Shown: positions 17,468 through 26,755, counted from the first letter of the stretch. The stretch is 64,000 nucleotides of DNA from Methylococcus capsulatus str. Texas = ATCC 19069 (GCF_000424685.1 NZ_AUKJ01000020.1:1-64000), one strand, 5' to 3'. The notes: generated by a model from the letters alone, not told the origin. Numbers and translations: made by a program.

Positions 17468-18462
17468 AATCCCCCCTTCACCGGCTCCCCGTGGGTGTGG
17501 CACTGGCTACAGTCGGAGGTGACGTCGTGCACGCCGGACAGACCGTTGCCCGCGTCGTAGGCGCCTTCCTCGACCGAAGGGTCCTCCATCCGGTGGCACA
17601 ACACGCAGAATTCGGCGTAGTTGCCGTCGTGGACCCGGGCCTTGTAGGGCTTGGGCAGCGTCTTCAGCAGCCGGTTCGAGCCCTTGCGGGTGTCGTCCAG
17701 GATAAGCTTGGGGTTGCGGGTTCCATGCATGACGTGGCAGTCGGTGCAGGCGACCTCGTCCGCGTAGTGGAACTTCTTGCCGCGCAATCCGGGGTACGGC
17801 CCCGTACCGCCGTTGACCCAGCCGTGGCGGTCGATCTGGGTGTAGTCGTCCTCGATGGCCACCAGCGGATCGTTGAGCCCGTAGCTCGGCCTCGACTTGA
17901 TACGGACGCCGGCCGGCTGATGGTTGCGGTTGTGACAGCGCAGGCAGAAGTCGCTATCGCTGGTATACGGCGCGAAGCTGCCGGCAGCGTCGCGGATCGC
18001 CGTCAGATCCACGTCGCGCTCGAACCGGCCGTCCATGTCCGGCTTGACGTGGCAGGTCAGGCAGTCGCCGTCGCCGAGTGGCCGGTCCTTCTCGACCGAG
18101 AAATCGTGCTTGTGGGCACCGCTCTGCCGGGGCGAGGTGGCCAGGTCGGCGGTGTTGTGGCAGATGATGCAGCGCCGCGGTGCGTTGGTCCCGTTGGTGC
18201 CATGGCAGCCGGTGCAGGTGGCCGTGCCTTTGTAGAGCACCCAGTTGCGGATGTTGGGGGCCTTCTTGTGGATGTTCTGCAGAAAATGGCAGCTGACGCA
18301 GTTGGTCCGGCCCCAGGCGGTACCGTCGCCGCCGTGTTTCGGCGTCAGCAGCAGATTGCCGGTCACGGTCGACACCGTGTAGGCCGCCGCCATCGAGGGA
18401 CAGACCGCCGCAAGCCAGACCAGGCACAGCCAGACCGTCAGACCATGGGTGTTCGTCTTCAT
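17464..18462 (-). CDS. Periplasmic octahaem cytochrome c
   Basis: A 332-residue protein from the ATG at 18462, which overlaps the preceding gene's stop by four bases; longer frames upstream are only read-through of the neighbour. Signal peptide about 1-26 (LCLVWLAAVCPSMAAA). Eight CXXCH motifs: CVSCH, CTGCH, CIICH, CLTCH, CLRCH, CTDCH, CVLCH and CSQCH. Its stop overlaps the GTG of the 6-haem gene. It is placed directly after the 7-haem cytochrome and the outer-membrane barrel, the usual position for the periplasmic cytochrome that plugs a porin-cytochrome conduit. It is not clearly an MtrA/PioA homologue. Confidence 0.87.
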   Translation of the reverse strand: MKTNTHGLTVWLCLVWLAAVCPSMAAAYTVSTVTGNLLLTPKHGGDGTAWGRTNCVSCHFLQNIHKKAPNIRNWVLYKGTATCTGCHGTNGTNAPRRCIICHNTADLATSPRQSGAHKHDFSVEKDRPLGDGDCLTCHVKPDMDGRFERDVDLTAIRDAAGSFAPYTSDSDFCLRCHNRNHQPAGVRIKSRPSYGLNDPLVAIEDDYTQIDRHGWVNGGTGPYPGLRGKKFHYADEVACTDCHVMHGTRNPKLILDDTRKGSNRLLKTLPKPYKARVHDGNYAEFCVLCHRMEDPSVEEGAYDAGNGLSGVHDVTSDCSQCHTHGEPVKGGL

Positions 18463-19070
18463 TGGAAACGCGTCCTCGCATGGCAGGTCTCGCAATAGAT
18501 CTGGTTGTGGCAGCGCCCACAGTCCAACGTGTCGACCCGCACCCCGAGGCCATGCAGGGTGCGGTATCCCAGCGGGTGGTAGCCGGTGCCCATGGTGTCC
18601 CTGCGGAAATGGCAGTTGGTGCAGAAAGCCAGATCGAGATGGCACTCCTTGCAAGCGGCTTCGTCCCGGCGCGCGGCCTCGCCGTGGTGGTCGACATAGC
18701 CGAAACGGTGGTCTTCCGGCCAGATCTTGGTCTTGTCGTCGTGGCACAGGTTGCAGCGCCAGGGGCCGCGCTGCTCGGTCACGTGGCAATCGTGGCAGAC
18801 CGCCTTGAGCGGCTCGTTGGCGATAGTGGTGAGCGGCTTGAGCTTGCTCTCGTCGGTCATTGCGTTGGGGGCGAAGGAATGGCACAGCATGCAGCTGTCA
18901 CCCTCCTCGTCCATCACCTCCATGTGGGCATTGTGCGGATAGCGAATGTCCGTGCGTTGCTCCCGCTTCTCCCACCATTTGGGGTCCTTCACCGCGTCGG
19001 GCAGGTCGCCGGCGCCGACCATGGGGGCGAGGACCACGGCCCAGAGCAGAACCAGTATCAGCCTCGCCAT
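18459..19070 (-). CDS. Periplasmic heptahaem cytochrome c
   Basis: A compact 203-residue cytochrome from the ATG at 19070. That ATG shares its A with the last base of the barrel gene's stop (TGATG), a coupled start. Signal peptide about 1-20 (LILVLLWAVVLAPMVGAG). Seven CXXCH motifs: CMLCH, CHDCH, CNLCH, CKECH, CTNCH, CGRCH and CETCH, one haem per 29 residues, as dense as wire-like multihaem proteins. Several HNAH/HLDL pairs could supply distal ligands. It follows the barrel gene, so it is a candidate for the haem wire inside the barrel. Confidence 0.88.
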   Translation of the reverse strand: MARLILVLLWAVVLAPMVGAGDLPDAVKDPKWWEKREQRTDIRYPHNAHMEVMDEEGDSCMLCHSFAPNAMTDESKLKPLTTIANEPLKAVCHDCHVTEQRGPWRCNLCHDDKTKIWPEDHRFGYVDHHGEAARRDEAACKECHLDLAFCTNCHFRRDTMGTGYHPLGYRTLHGLGVRVDTLDCGRCHNQIYCETCHARTRFQ

Positions 19071-20554
19071 CACATCCCCTTCGGTTTGAAGTTGTCGAAG
19101 TAATAGATCACCTGGACCGCCCCCAGGTATTCGTCGAGGATGCGGGTATACCAGACGTAACTCCCCGCGACGTTGAGCACCAGATTGTTGCGGAGCATGT
19201 AGAAAGCCTCGATTTCCGCACCCACCGCCCGGTTGAACCCGTACAGGATCTTGTCCTCGAACCGCAGCGCGGTGTTCACCCGCATCTGCAGCCTGGAATT
19301 CACGGTGTGCGTGCTGCTGACGTAAAAGCTGCTGGCACTCTCGGGTCCCAGGGACATGTAGTCGAACTCGCCGATCAGGCCGAAATTGGGATTGAACACG
19401 TAGTTCGCCCCCAGCTCGCCGCCATAGCCGTCGTATCCTTTCCGGCTGGAGGCGAGACCGCCGACGTAGTAGTTGAAACCCTTCACCGGCTCGTGCTGGA
19501 TACGGGTCCGCGCCAGGGTCTGCTCGCCCAGCGCGTAGGCGCTGTAGAATTTTTCCCGGAAGGTCAGGATGGGATCGCGCGGCTGGAAGTATTCGCAGGA
19601 ACCGCGGACGCGCACGTCGTTGGTCAGATCGAGCTGGCCGTTGAGGCGGATGTTCTCGAATGCATCCCGGTCGGCCCGGTAGGTCCCCAGCACCCCCAGT
19701 TCGTAGTCGCTGTTCCGCCAAAGCCCCAGCCTGCCCGCGCCGGTGGTGGCGAAATAGAGGCGCTGCAGGGAGCTGCCCCAGGGCTTGGAACCGCCGTAGG
19801 CCGAATAACTGCCGGCGACCGCGCCTTGCAAGCCGGTATCGCCGATCAGCATCCCCGGGTTCACGGTGCCGCTCCCGTTACCCCCGTCCCCAGTGTACGG
19901 AGAATAGCCGAACGCGCGCTGGGACAGGTCGCGCCAGAAATACTGGTAGCCGCCGCGCACGTCGATCCGGCCGAGGGAAGGCCCATCGCTCCCCCAACCC
20001 CAATCCGGGGTCCATTGCGCGCGCCCCTCCAGCCCGCCGACGAACTTCCCCTCGACGCTGATCACGTGGTCGTATCGGCTGGGATGGCCGGCATAGGCGT
20101 CAAAGCTCCAGCCATTGTCATCGGCGGCATAGGCGACGGCCCCGCCATCGACCAGGTACAGACCCAGGTTGTCGGTGCGCTGGAAGCGCCCCAGCTTGAC
20201 GCGGGTGTTCAGGGAATCGAAACCCTTCTCGACGAAAGCCTGGTACAGCCCCGCCACGCCGCCTCCATCGGGCTGATAACCGGTGCGCGTCACGAACTCC
20301 ATGGCGCCGTGCAGATCCTCCCGGGAATCGTCATAAAACCCCTGCCCCCACAGCTCGCCGAAAACATGGGCGTTCTGCAAGGTATAGCGATTGTCCACCT
20401 GGAGCTTGCTGCGCACCGAACCATGCCAGTTGTCACAACGGCCGGGAAACGGGACCAGTCCACCCACGGCCAGCCAGACCAACGGCAGGGCCCGCAGGAC
20501 ACGGGCGGACCGCTGCCCCCTCCCCCCACCGAGACCGCCTCGCCTCGCTATCAT
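19070..20554 (-). CDS. Outer-membrane beta-barrel, putative porin of a cytochrome conduit
   Basis: A 494-residue exported protein from the ATG at 20554, which shares one base with the preceding stop. Signal peptide about 20-40 (LPLVWLAVGGLVPFPG). The rest is almost wholly alternating beta-strand sequence rich in Gly, Tyr, Trp, Phe and Arg, and ends with GAVQVIYYFDNFKPKGM. I see no haem motif and no plug. It sits between the surface-type cytochrome (20554-23304) and the 7-haem cytochrome, the arrangement of porin-cytochrome complexes such as MtrCAB or PioAB; I cannot assign it to MtrB or PioB by sequence. A role as the sheath of an electron conduit is inference from context. Confidence 0.8.
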   Translation of the reverse strand: MIARRGGLGGGRGQRSARVLRALPLVWLAVGGLVPFPGRCDNWHGSVRSKLQVDNRYTLQNAHVFGELWGQGFYDDSREDLHGAMEFVTRTGYQPDGGGVAGLYQAFVEKGFDSLNTRVKLGRFQRTDNLGLYLVDGGAVAYAADDNGWSFDAYAGHPSRYDHVISVEGKFVGGLEGRAQWTPDWGWGSDGPSLGRIDVRGGYQYFWRDLSQRAFGYSPYTGDGGNGSGTVNPGMLIGDTGLQGAVAGSYSAYGGSKPWGSSLQRLYFATTGAGRLGLWRNSDYELGVLGTYRADRDAFENIRLNGQLDLTNDVRVRGSCEYFQPRDPILTFREKFYSAYALGEQTLARTRIQHEPVKGFNYYVGGLASSRKGYDGYGGELGANYVFNPNFGLIGEFDYMSLGPESASSFYVSSTHTVNSRLQMRVNTALRFEDKILYGFNRAVGAEIEAFYMLRNNLVLNVAGSYVWYTRILDEYLGAVQVIYYFDNFKPKGM

Positions 20555-23304
20555 CAGGACTTGCTTCCCGCCTTGCCCGCGAACGCCAGGTAAGCGACGG
20601 GACGCTTCAGGCGCAACAGGACATAGCCCGCCGCACCGCCGGAAGCGGCTTTGAAGGCTACGATCCTGTGGCGCGCCAGCGTGCGCCAAGTCTTCCCGTC
20701 CTCGGAATACACCACCTTGACACCCTTGATCCGGGTCGCGGCGCCCCAATACGGCAGTTTGATCCAACCTTCGCCGCCGCCGAAATTCTTCACTCCGCTG
20801 CCGCCACTCCGAGTCAGACTCAGGCCGTAGACGTCCGGGGCCAGCGTGCCCGTGCCCAGCCTGCCGACCTTGCGGCGCTCGGCAGCCGTGGACTCCCTGC
20901 TGCTCAGCTCCACCCGGACGCCTTCCAGCAGCAACTGGTTCAGCGGGGAACCGGGAATGAACAGCGCCGCCCCCTGGACGGAGGGGTGGCCGACCCTGGC
21001 GGAAAAGGTCAGCGACAGTCCGCTGTCCCATCCTGCGGTGAGCTTGCCGGTGGCATCCTGATCCAGCGCAGCCAATGCCGCGGCTTCGGAGGCCGGCAGT
21101 TTTCTCAACGGCCCGCCGACGGCGCGGCCGGTCGCAGCCTTGAGGATCGACATGTCCGGCGCCTTGTCGGTGGCCTCGAGCACCTCCGCGACGGTTTCGG
21201 TTATCCTGCCGTCGGCCTGCACCTTGTGGTAGCCCGACGCCAGCTCCACCACGCCTTCGTCGACCAGGCGCGCGTCCGGGATCCTCGCCACCTCGATGAC
21301 GCGATTGGCGCCCATCAGGCCGTTGGCCGCCACCGCACCGTTGATCGAACCGTCCGCCCGGCGGGTATGGCACTCTTCGCAGGCGACCGCCTGCTCCGCC
21401 GGCCGGGTCTGGTGGGTGAAGATGTATTCATTGCTCTCGGCGTAGACGAAGCGCACGTCGGCGCTGGCGTAGCCTTTGCCCTTGAGCAGGTTGTCATAAG
21501 CCTGCTTGAGCGCCTTGAAGTCGTTGTATGTCGCGGGCAGATCGAACTGGCCGGCGGTGACGGTGACCGACCCGGTTTCCTGGCCACTGGCCGGATCGAC
21601 GATGGCCGCCTGGCCGCCGTTCTTCAAACGGAACACCGACTGCCTCTCATAGCGGTACAGCACCCGGCCGCTGCTGCGGTCCTGGACGAAGAACCGGGCG
21701 TTGGGCACATAGGGGATGACCCGCAGTGCTCCGTCCGCACGGGCCCGGTAGCGGTAATGCATGGGCAGGGTCTTGCCGTTGTACACCGCCTTGTGGTTGT
21801 GGCACGCCTGGCAGGCGAGATCGTCGAAATGCACCTGAACCACCCGGTTGTACGAGTTCGTGGCATAACCGCGCATGAAACCCGAGGACTTCCAGCGCTC
21901 GCGGTGGGCGTCCAGCAACGTGGGCTGACCCGACGGCAGGGCCGGCGCCTTGGCGGTGCTGTGGCAGTATTCGCAGTCGGCCGGACCGGGCTGGTAATCC
22001 AGGTCGTTGCGGATGTCCGCGTCGCCGTTGCCCTTGGGGAAGTCGTGGTCGGCGTCGAGATCGATGTTGGCGTAGGCCGGCTTGTAGTACTGCTTGGCAT
22101 GGCAGGCGTTGCAGTTGTCGATGATCCGGGTCTCGCCGGTATCGTCGGTCCAGCTCTTGCCCTTGTGGACGTCGTCCTTGTAGTCGTCGACGGGCTTTCC
22201 GTCCTCGCCCAGGGTCTGAGCGGCCTCCTCGCCGAAGCCGTAGAAACCGCGCCGGCTGCTCTTCACCTTGGCATTGATGCGATTGATGCCGGCCCCCGCC
22301 AGATGGCAGAGCATGCAGTTGTCGTTGCCGGGAAAGCGGCGCATGGGGATGCGGACCTTGCCGCTGTCGTCGAAGGCGTCCCGGTTCCAGTGCAGGACGG
22401 GCTCGCCCGAGTCCCCCAGCACCAGGTCGTAATCCGGTTTGGCGGTTCCCGGCTTGACGGCCCGCTCCACGGTCAGCAACTGAGCCCCTCCGGACAAGTC
22501 GGGCCGGACGTTGAGAAACTCGAACATCGCCGAGTTCGCATAGCGGAAAAAGCCCTGGGCCACGAACTTGCCGTCCTGCAGCAGGCCCCAGTGATCCTGG
22601 GCGCCGGCCGTGCCGTCGCCGTTGCCGCCGAGTCCGCTGGCGGAAAATTTTTTCAGGAGCGAGAAATCGGCGTGGCAGGTCAGGCAGTCTGCCTCACGCA
22701 CGCCGCTTTTCCTCCAGTCCCAAGGGACCACCTGGCCGTCGCCATTGCGGTCGTAGTAATCGCCGTCCCAGGCCGGGACCGAGCCGGCCGGCATCTGGTC
22801 GTAGCGCACACCGCCTCGGTCCGACTCCTCCCAGCCGCCGCCCAGGTGGCAGGTGCTGCAGGCCTTGACGTAGCCCGCCGCCCCGTAATCGCCGAATTCC
22901 GCCTCACTGGTATTCGCTTTTTTGGCGAGCGCGGCGGCGGCATTGCCCTGCATGCAGTTGAAACCGCCGAAATAGCCGGGGCCAACCAGCTGGGGGAGGC
23001 CGCGCCTGGCGCCGTAATCGTCGCGGGTTTCGTCACGTCCCTGCTCGAAGTGGTAGGCGTGGTTCATGCCGTCGTAGTCGTGGCAGCCGCCGCCATTGCC
23101 GTTGCCGCAGCTCATCCGGACGCTGTAGGGTCTGCCGCTCTCCAGGACATGCCGGCCGTCCTCGTCCACCAGCGGAATAGCCGGGTGCATGAGAGTCCGG
23201 TCGAAGGCATTGACCGCCCCCGCCGCAACCGCGCTCGGCAAAAAGCCAAACAGCGACAGACACCACGCGGCGGAACGCAGCCGCCGCCCGAGCGCCCCCT
23301 TCAT
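20554..23304 (-). CDS. Surface-type multihaem cytochrome c (7 CXXCH + CX7CH), paralogue B
   Basis: A 916-residue exported protein from the ATG at 23304, which has a GGGGAG ribosome site. Signal peptide about 1-27. Seven CXXCH motifs (CSTCH, CLTCH, CMLCH, CNACH, CEYCH, CQACH, CEECH) plus an N-terminal CGNGNGGGCH that has the CX7CH form. The C-terminal third has no haem motif and looks beta-rich (LTRSGGSGVKNFGGGEGWIKLP), perhaps a binding or anchoring domain. It is a clear paralogue of 23710-26463, with matching haem order and conserved blocks such as GVREADC.TCHADFS and RRGFYGFG. Large surface multihaem cytochromes are reported from Methylococcus capsulatus; equivalence is not proven here. Confidence 0.87.
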   Translation of the reverse strand: MKGALGRRLRSAAWCLSLFGFLPSAVAAGAVNAFDRTLMHPAIPLVDEDGRHVLESGRPYSVRMSCGNGNGGGCHDYDGMNHAYHFEQGRDETRDDYGARRGLPQLVGPGYFGGFNCMQGNAAAALAKKANTSEAEFGDYGAAGYVKACSTCHLGGGWEESDRGGVRYDQMPAGSVPAWDGDYYDRNGDGQVVPWDWRKSGVREADCLTCHADFSLLKKFSASGLGGNGDGTAGAQDHWGLLQDGKFVAQGFFRYANSAMFEFLNVRPDLSGGAQLLTVERAVKPGTAKPDYDLVLGDSGEPVLHWNRDAFDDSGKVRIPMRRFPGNDNCMLCHLAGAGINRINAKVKSSRRGFYGFGEEAAQTLGEDGKPVDDYKDDVHKGKSWTDDTGETRIIDNCNACHAKQYYKPAYANIDLDADHDFPKGNGDADIRNDLDYQPGPADCEYCHSTAKAPALPSGQPTLLDAHRERWKSSGFMRGYATNSYNRVVQVHFDDLACQACHNHKAVYNGKTLPMHYRYRARADGALRVIPYVPNARFFVQDRSSGRVLYRYERQSVFRLKNGGQAAIVDPASGQETGSVTVTAGQFDLPATYNDFKALKQAYDNLLKGKGYASADVRFVYAESNEYIFTHQTRPAEQAVACEECHTRRADGSINGAVAANGLMGANRVIEVARIPDARLVDEGVVELASGYHKVQADGRITETVAEVLEATDKAPDMSILKAATGRAVGGPLRKLPASEAAALAALDQDATGKLTAGWDSGLSLTFSARVGHPSVQGAALFIPGSPLNQLLLEGVRVELSSRESTAAERRKVGRLGTGTLAPDVYGLSLTRSGGSGVKNFGGGEGWIKLPYWGAATRIKGVKVVYSEDGKTWRTLARHRIVAFKAASGGAAGYVLLRLKRPVAYLAFAGKAGSKS

Positions 23305-23353
23305 GCCCGATCTCCCCGCTGTCGATGAATCCCCGCCACGACCGCCGCTAATC

Positions 23354-23659
23354 TCACCGTCTGCCCTCCTCGTAGAACGCGCCCCGTCCCCGCTGTCGGG
23401 ACAATGCCCAGGCGACCAGGGAACCGACCACCACGATGCAGCTGCCGCAACTGCTGCAACGCCCCTGCTGGGGAACTGTACAGTTGGAAGCCACCGCCGC
23501 ATGTCCCAGCCCCATGCCCGCTCCTGCGAGCCAGGGCAGGATCTTCTGCACCAGCGGATGCCCCGGCATTCCCGGTGCCCGCGGCAAGGCAGCCGCGTCT
23601 TCGGCGACCGGCGGACTCGAAGAGCAGCAGAGCTGACTCCGGTGAGACTTGGCGTGCAT
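23354..23659 (-). CDS. Small Cys-rich membrane protein between paralogous cytochromes
   Basis: A 101-residue protein from the ATG at 23659, which has a strong AGGAGG ribosome site. That site, rather than an upstream frame start, decides the beginning. Two hydrophobic segments (VQKILPWLAGAGMGLGHAAVA and SCIVVVGSLVAWALSRQ) flank a cysteine cluster CTVPQQGRCSSCGSC. There is also an early CCSSS. The cluster could bind a metal or Fe-S, or take part in thiol exchange. No family recognised. Its place between the two large cytochromes that carry the odd CX7CH site suggests an assembly or anchoring role; that is a guess. Confidence 0.7.
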   Translation of the reverse strand: MHAKSHRSQLCCSSSPPVAEDAAALPRAPGMPGHPLVQKILPWLAGAGMGLGHAAVASNCTVPQQGRCSSCGSCIVVVGSLVAWALSRQRGRGAFYEEGRR

Positions 23660-23709
23660 GTCACGAATCCTCCTGCGATCTTTCAAATTCCCGGGCCCGG
23701 CCTCACGGC

Positions 23710-26463
23710 TTAGCCCACCTTGTCGGCGAGGGTCAGATAGAGGGCGGAACGCCTGATCCGGACCACGACGTAACCGTCCACGTCGCCCCGTGGCCGGAAT
23801 ACCAGCAGGTTCTTCCCGCCGACCCTTTGCCAGACTTTGCCGTCATTGGAAACCAGCACGTTCACCCCGCCGCGCGCTTTCGCCTTGCCCCGGTAAGGCA
23901 GCCTGACCAGCGCGGTACCCTCGACGAGTCCCGGCAGTGTCCTGCCGCTGGCGTCCATGACGGCCAGTGAGTAAATGTCCGCGACCAGGTTGCCGAACCC
24001 CTGGCCGAAAATCCGGGTCCGGTCCTTGGCCTTCGCCGGCCGGCTCTCCACCCGGCCCTTGAGGACGTCGCCAAAGGCCAGGGTCCGGGTCCCCCGCGTC
24101 TGGATCAGGGCGAATCCGCGCAGCGAACTGTGCCCGACCTTCGAGCCGAACAGCAGCGCCTCGCCGGAAGGGAGATCCGCCGCCAGCTTCTGCCCCGCCG
24201 CCTCGTCCAGATCGGCGAAAGCCAGCGCCTCGGCACGGCTCAGGGTCTTGAACTCGTTCTCGACCGTCCGGGCCGTTTCCGACCTGAGAATCGACATGGA
24301 CGGATCGAGACGGCTGGCATAAAGCACGTCGGCCACGTTCTCGACGATGCGCCCATCGTCCTGGACCTTGTAATACGGCATGCCGAGTTCGACGATACCG
24401 GCGTCCACCAGCCGTCGGTCCGGCAGCTTCGCGACTTCGGCCACGTTGGCCTCGCCCAAAAGCCCTTCTGCGGAAATCAACGCGCTGAAAGCCCCGCTCT
24501 GCTTGCGCGCATGGCAGTCCTCGCACTGCACCGCCTGCGGCGATGGCCGCGTTGCATGACTGAGCGCGTATTCATTGGATTCGATGTAGACGAAGCGGAC
24601 GTTCGGCATGGCGTAGCCCTTCATCCCCAGCAAGGCGTCGTAGGCCTGTTTCAGCGCCTTGTAGTCGGCGAAAGTCGGGGGCTCGCCGAATTCATCCCCG
24701 TTCATCACCACCCGCCCCAGTTCCTTGCCGCTGGCGGGATCGAGAATCGCTCCATACTTTCCGCCGTCCGAACCCGTCCGCTCCTCGATCACGGAGAAGC
24801 GCTCGTAGCGGTTCAACACCCGCCCGCTGTTCCGATCCTGGACGAAATAGCGGTAGGCCGGCTTATAGGGGAAGATCTTCAGCCGTCCGCCGTAGCCGAC
24901 CCGGTAGCGGTAACGCATGGGGAATTCCTTGCCGTTGTCGGCCAGCCTGGAAATATGGCAGGTCTGACAGGCGACGACGTTGAGGTGCGTCTGGGTGATC
25001 CGGTCCAGCGTGTTTTCCGGATAACCCCGCATGTCACCGTTGGCCTTCCAGATTTCGCGGTGAGCCTCCAGTACGTTCTTGTGGCCGGACGGCAAGGCCG
25101 GCTTCGCCGCCTGGTCATGACAATGCTCACAGGAGGCCGGCGGCGGCGCGTTGTCGAGATCGTTACGGACGTCGTTGTCGCCATTGCCCTTGGGGAAATT
25201 GTGGTCGGCATCCAAGTCGACGTTGGCCGCAGGCGACTTGTAGTACTGCCTGGCATGGCAGGCGTTGCAGTTGTCGATGACCCGCACCTGGCCGTTGTCC
25301 TCGGTCCAGACCGCGCCTTTGTGCACGTCGGTGCGGAAATCGGTGATCGTAGTCCCGTCGCCCGCCATCCTCACCCGGACTTCAGGCCCGAAGCCGTAGA
25401 AGCCGCGCCGCGAATTGCCGGTCTTGTGGCAATACATGCAATTGTCGCTGGCCGGAAACCGCAGCATGGGTACCTGGATCTTGCCGGACTCGTCGAATGC
25501 GTCCCGGTTCCAGTGCAGCTTGGGATTGCCCTGATCGTCCAGCACCAGCCGGTAATCCGGCGTCGCGGTACCCGTGGCAGGAGTGCGCTCCACCGCCAAG
25601 AGCGCCGCGCCGCCTTCCGTATCGGGCCGCACGTCGAGGAATTCCCAGATGGCCGATGCCGCATGGCGGAAAAAACCGCCCGCGATGAATTTTTCGTCGC
25701 GCAGACGGGCGAACTGCAGCGCCGCGGACTCGGAACCGCCCGTACCCAATCCACTGGGAGGGAATGTCTTCAGGCGGGAGAAGTCGGCGTGGCAAAGCAT
25801 GCAGTCGGCCTCCCGCACCCCGCTCTTCCTCCAGTCCCATGCCACCACTTCGGAAGGTCCGGAACCGCCGTACTGCCCTGTCTTGCCGGGCTCCTGAAAC
25901 TGACGGCTGAAATAGTCGCCGTCGAAAGCCTTGACCGTCTCGGCGGACTGCTCGTCATAGCGCCCCCCGTTACGGTCGAATTCGCCCCAGCCGCCGCCGG
26001 AATGGCAGGCGCCACAGTAGCGAACCAGGTCGGGCGCGCCGAAATCGCCGAATTCCGCCGCGCTGCCGTTGCTCTTCCTGGCCAGCCAGCCCGGCGCATT
26101 GCCGGACATGCAGTTGTAACCGCCGAAATAGCCGGGGCCGGTCAGTTGCGGCAACCCCAGTTTGTTACCGAAGCCATCGCGGGTTTCGTCGCGCCCCTGC
26201 TCGAAGTGGTAGCCGCGGGTGATCCTGGCATAGTCGTGGCAGCCGCTGCCCGACCCGTTGCCGCAGCTGGTCTTGGGGCTGTAAGGCAGGCCGCTGTCGA
26301 GCACATGGCGTCCGCTCTCGTCCAGAAGAGGGATGGCGGGATGGAGTACGGCCCGGTCGAAACCGTTGTCGGCAGGCGCCTCCCCGCCATACGACGGAAG
26401 AATTCCGGCGATGAAACAGACGGCCCACAGCCAGGGGCAGATCTGTAGCCGGTGAATCCACAT
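23710..26463 (-). CDS. Surface-type multihaem cytochrome c (7 CXXCH + CX7CH), paralogue A
   Basis: First gene of the Fur-box-led run, 917 residues from the ATG at 26463 (GAGG ribosome site eight bases upstream). An in-frame extension to 26616 has no ribosome site and lacks a signal-like start. Signal peptide about 1-27. Haem motifs: CGNGSGSGCH (CX7CH), CGACH, CMLCH, CMYCH, CNACH, CEHCH, CQTCH and CEDCH. The C-terminal third (about 620-917) is haem free and ends VVRIRRSALYLTLADKVG, parallel to paralogue B. It is probably exported to or through the outer membrane as a terminal reductase facing outside; that location is inferred from size, paralogy and the barrel gene nearby. Confidence 0.87.
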   Translation of the reverse strand: MWIHRLQICPWLWAVCFIAGILPSYGGEAPADNGFDRAVLHPAIPLLDESGRHVLDSGLPYSPKTSCGNGSGSGCHDYARITRGYHFEQGRDETRDGFGNKLGLPQLTGPGYFGGYNCMSGNAPGWLARKSNGSAAEFGDFGAPDLVRYCGACHSGGGWGEFDRNGGRYDEQSAETVKAFDGDYFSRQFQEPGKTGQYGGSGPSEVVAWDWRKSGVREADCMLCHADFSRLKTFPPSGLGTGGSESAALQFARLRDEKFIAGGFFRHAASAIWEFLDVRPDTEGGAALLAVERTPATGTATPDYRLVLDDQGNPKLHWNRDAFDESGKIQVPMLRFPASDNCMYCHKTGNSRRGFYGFGPEVRVRMAGDGTTITDFRTDVHKGAVWTEDNGQVRVIDNCNACHARQYYKSPAANVDLDADHNFPKGNGDNDVRNDLDNAPPPASCEHCHDQAAKPALPSGHKNVLEAHREIWKANGDMRGYPENTLDRITQTHLNVVACQTCHISRLADNGKEFPMRYRYRVGYGGRLKIFPYKPAYRYFVQDRNSGRVLNRYERFSVIEERTGSDGGKYGAILDPASGKELGRVVMNGDEFGEPPTFADYKALKQAYDALLGMKGYAMPNVRFVYIESNEYALSHATRPSPQAVQCEDCHARKQSGAFSALISAEGLLGEANVAEVAKLPDRRLVDAGIVELGMPYYKVQDDGRIVENVADVLYASRLDPSMSILRSETARTVENEFKTLSRAEALAFADLDEAAGQKLAADLPSGEALLFGSKVGHSSLRGFALIQTRGTRTLAFGDVLKGRVESRPAKAKDRTRIFGQGFGNLVADIYSLAVMDASGRTLPGLVEGTALVRLPYRGKAKARGGVNVLVSNDGKVWQRVGGKNLLVFRPRGDVDGYVVVRIRRSALYLTLADKVG

Positions 26464-26755
26464 TCGTCGTGCCTCGCTCATACGTCCAATGCCGTGGGCG
26501 CCCGTCCCGGCGCGCAGCCGCTTCTCATTCCACCGCTCAGGGATGCCGGCGACACCGTTTTCCCTGGAGTGCGAGGAGCTACAGCAAAATGCGAACCATT
26601 CCAAACAGTGTTTCAAAATCAGACACCACGATGCGTCGAACGAAATCCAGACCGCCAGACTTAAGCGATTTCACGCGCCGGTTAAGTGAAATCACTCAAT
26701 GCGTTGAGAAAAGGACGCAGGCGCGGCTGTCGTCGCTCCCCTGCACACACAATGC
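26464..26755 (-). promoter_or_regulatory. Long 5' leader of the multihaem operon
   Basis: About 290 bases separate the predicted promoter from the first start codon. No separate gene is evident. It contains an inverted repeat at 26664-26696. The leader length leaves room for post-transcriptional control, but no known riboswitch class was recognised. Confidence 0.45.
26664..26696 (-). promoter_or_regulatory. Hairpin in the multihaem operon leader
   Basis: On the minus strand AGTGATTTCAC pairs with GTGAAATCGCT across an 11-base loop; ten Watson-Crick pairs and one G-T pair. No T-run follows, so it is not an intrinsic terminator. It could be an RNA structure or a double operator. Confidence 0.45.

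Noticed and set aside
20668-23328. An 886-codon plus-strand open frame
   Set aside because: Antisense to the CX7CH cytochrome B; rich in Val/Gly/His without motifs, a mirror of the real gene.
24130-26448. A 772-codon plus-strand open frame
   Set aside because: Antisense to cytochrome A; same reasoning, and the minus strand has haem motifs and a signal peptide.
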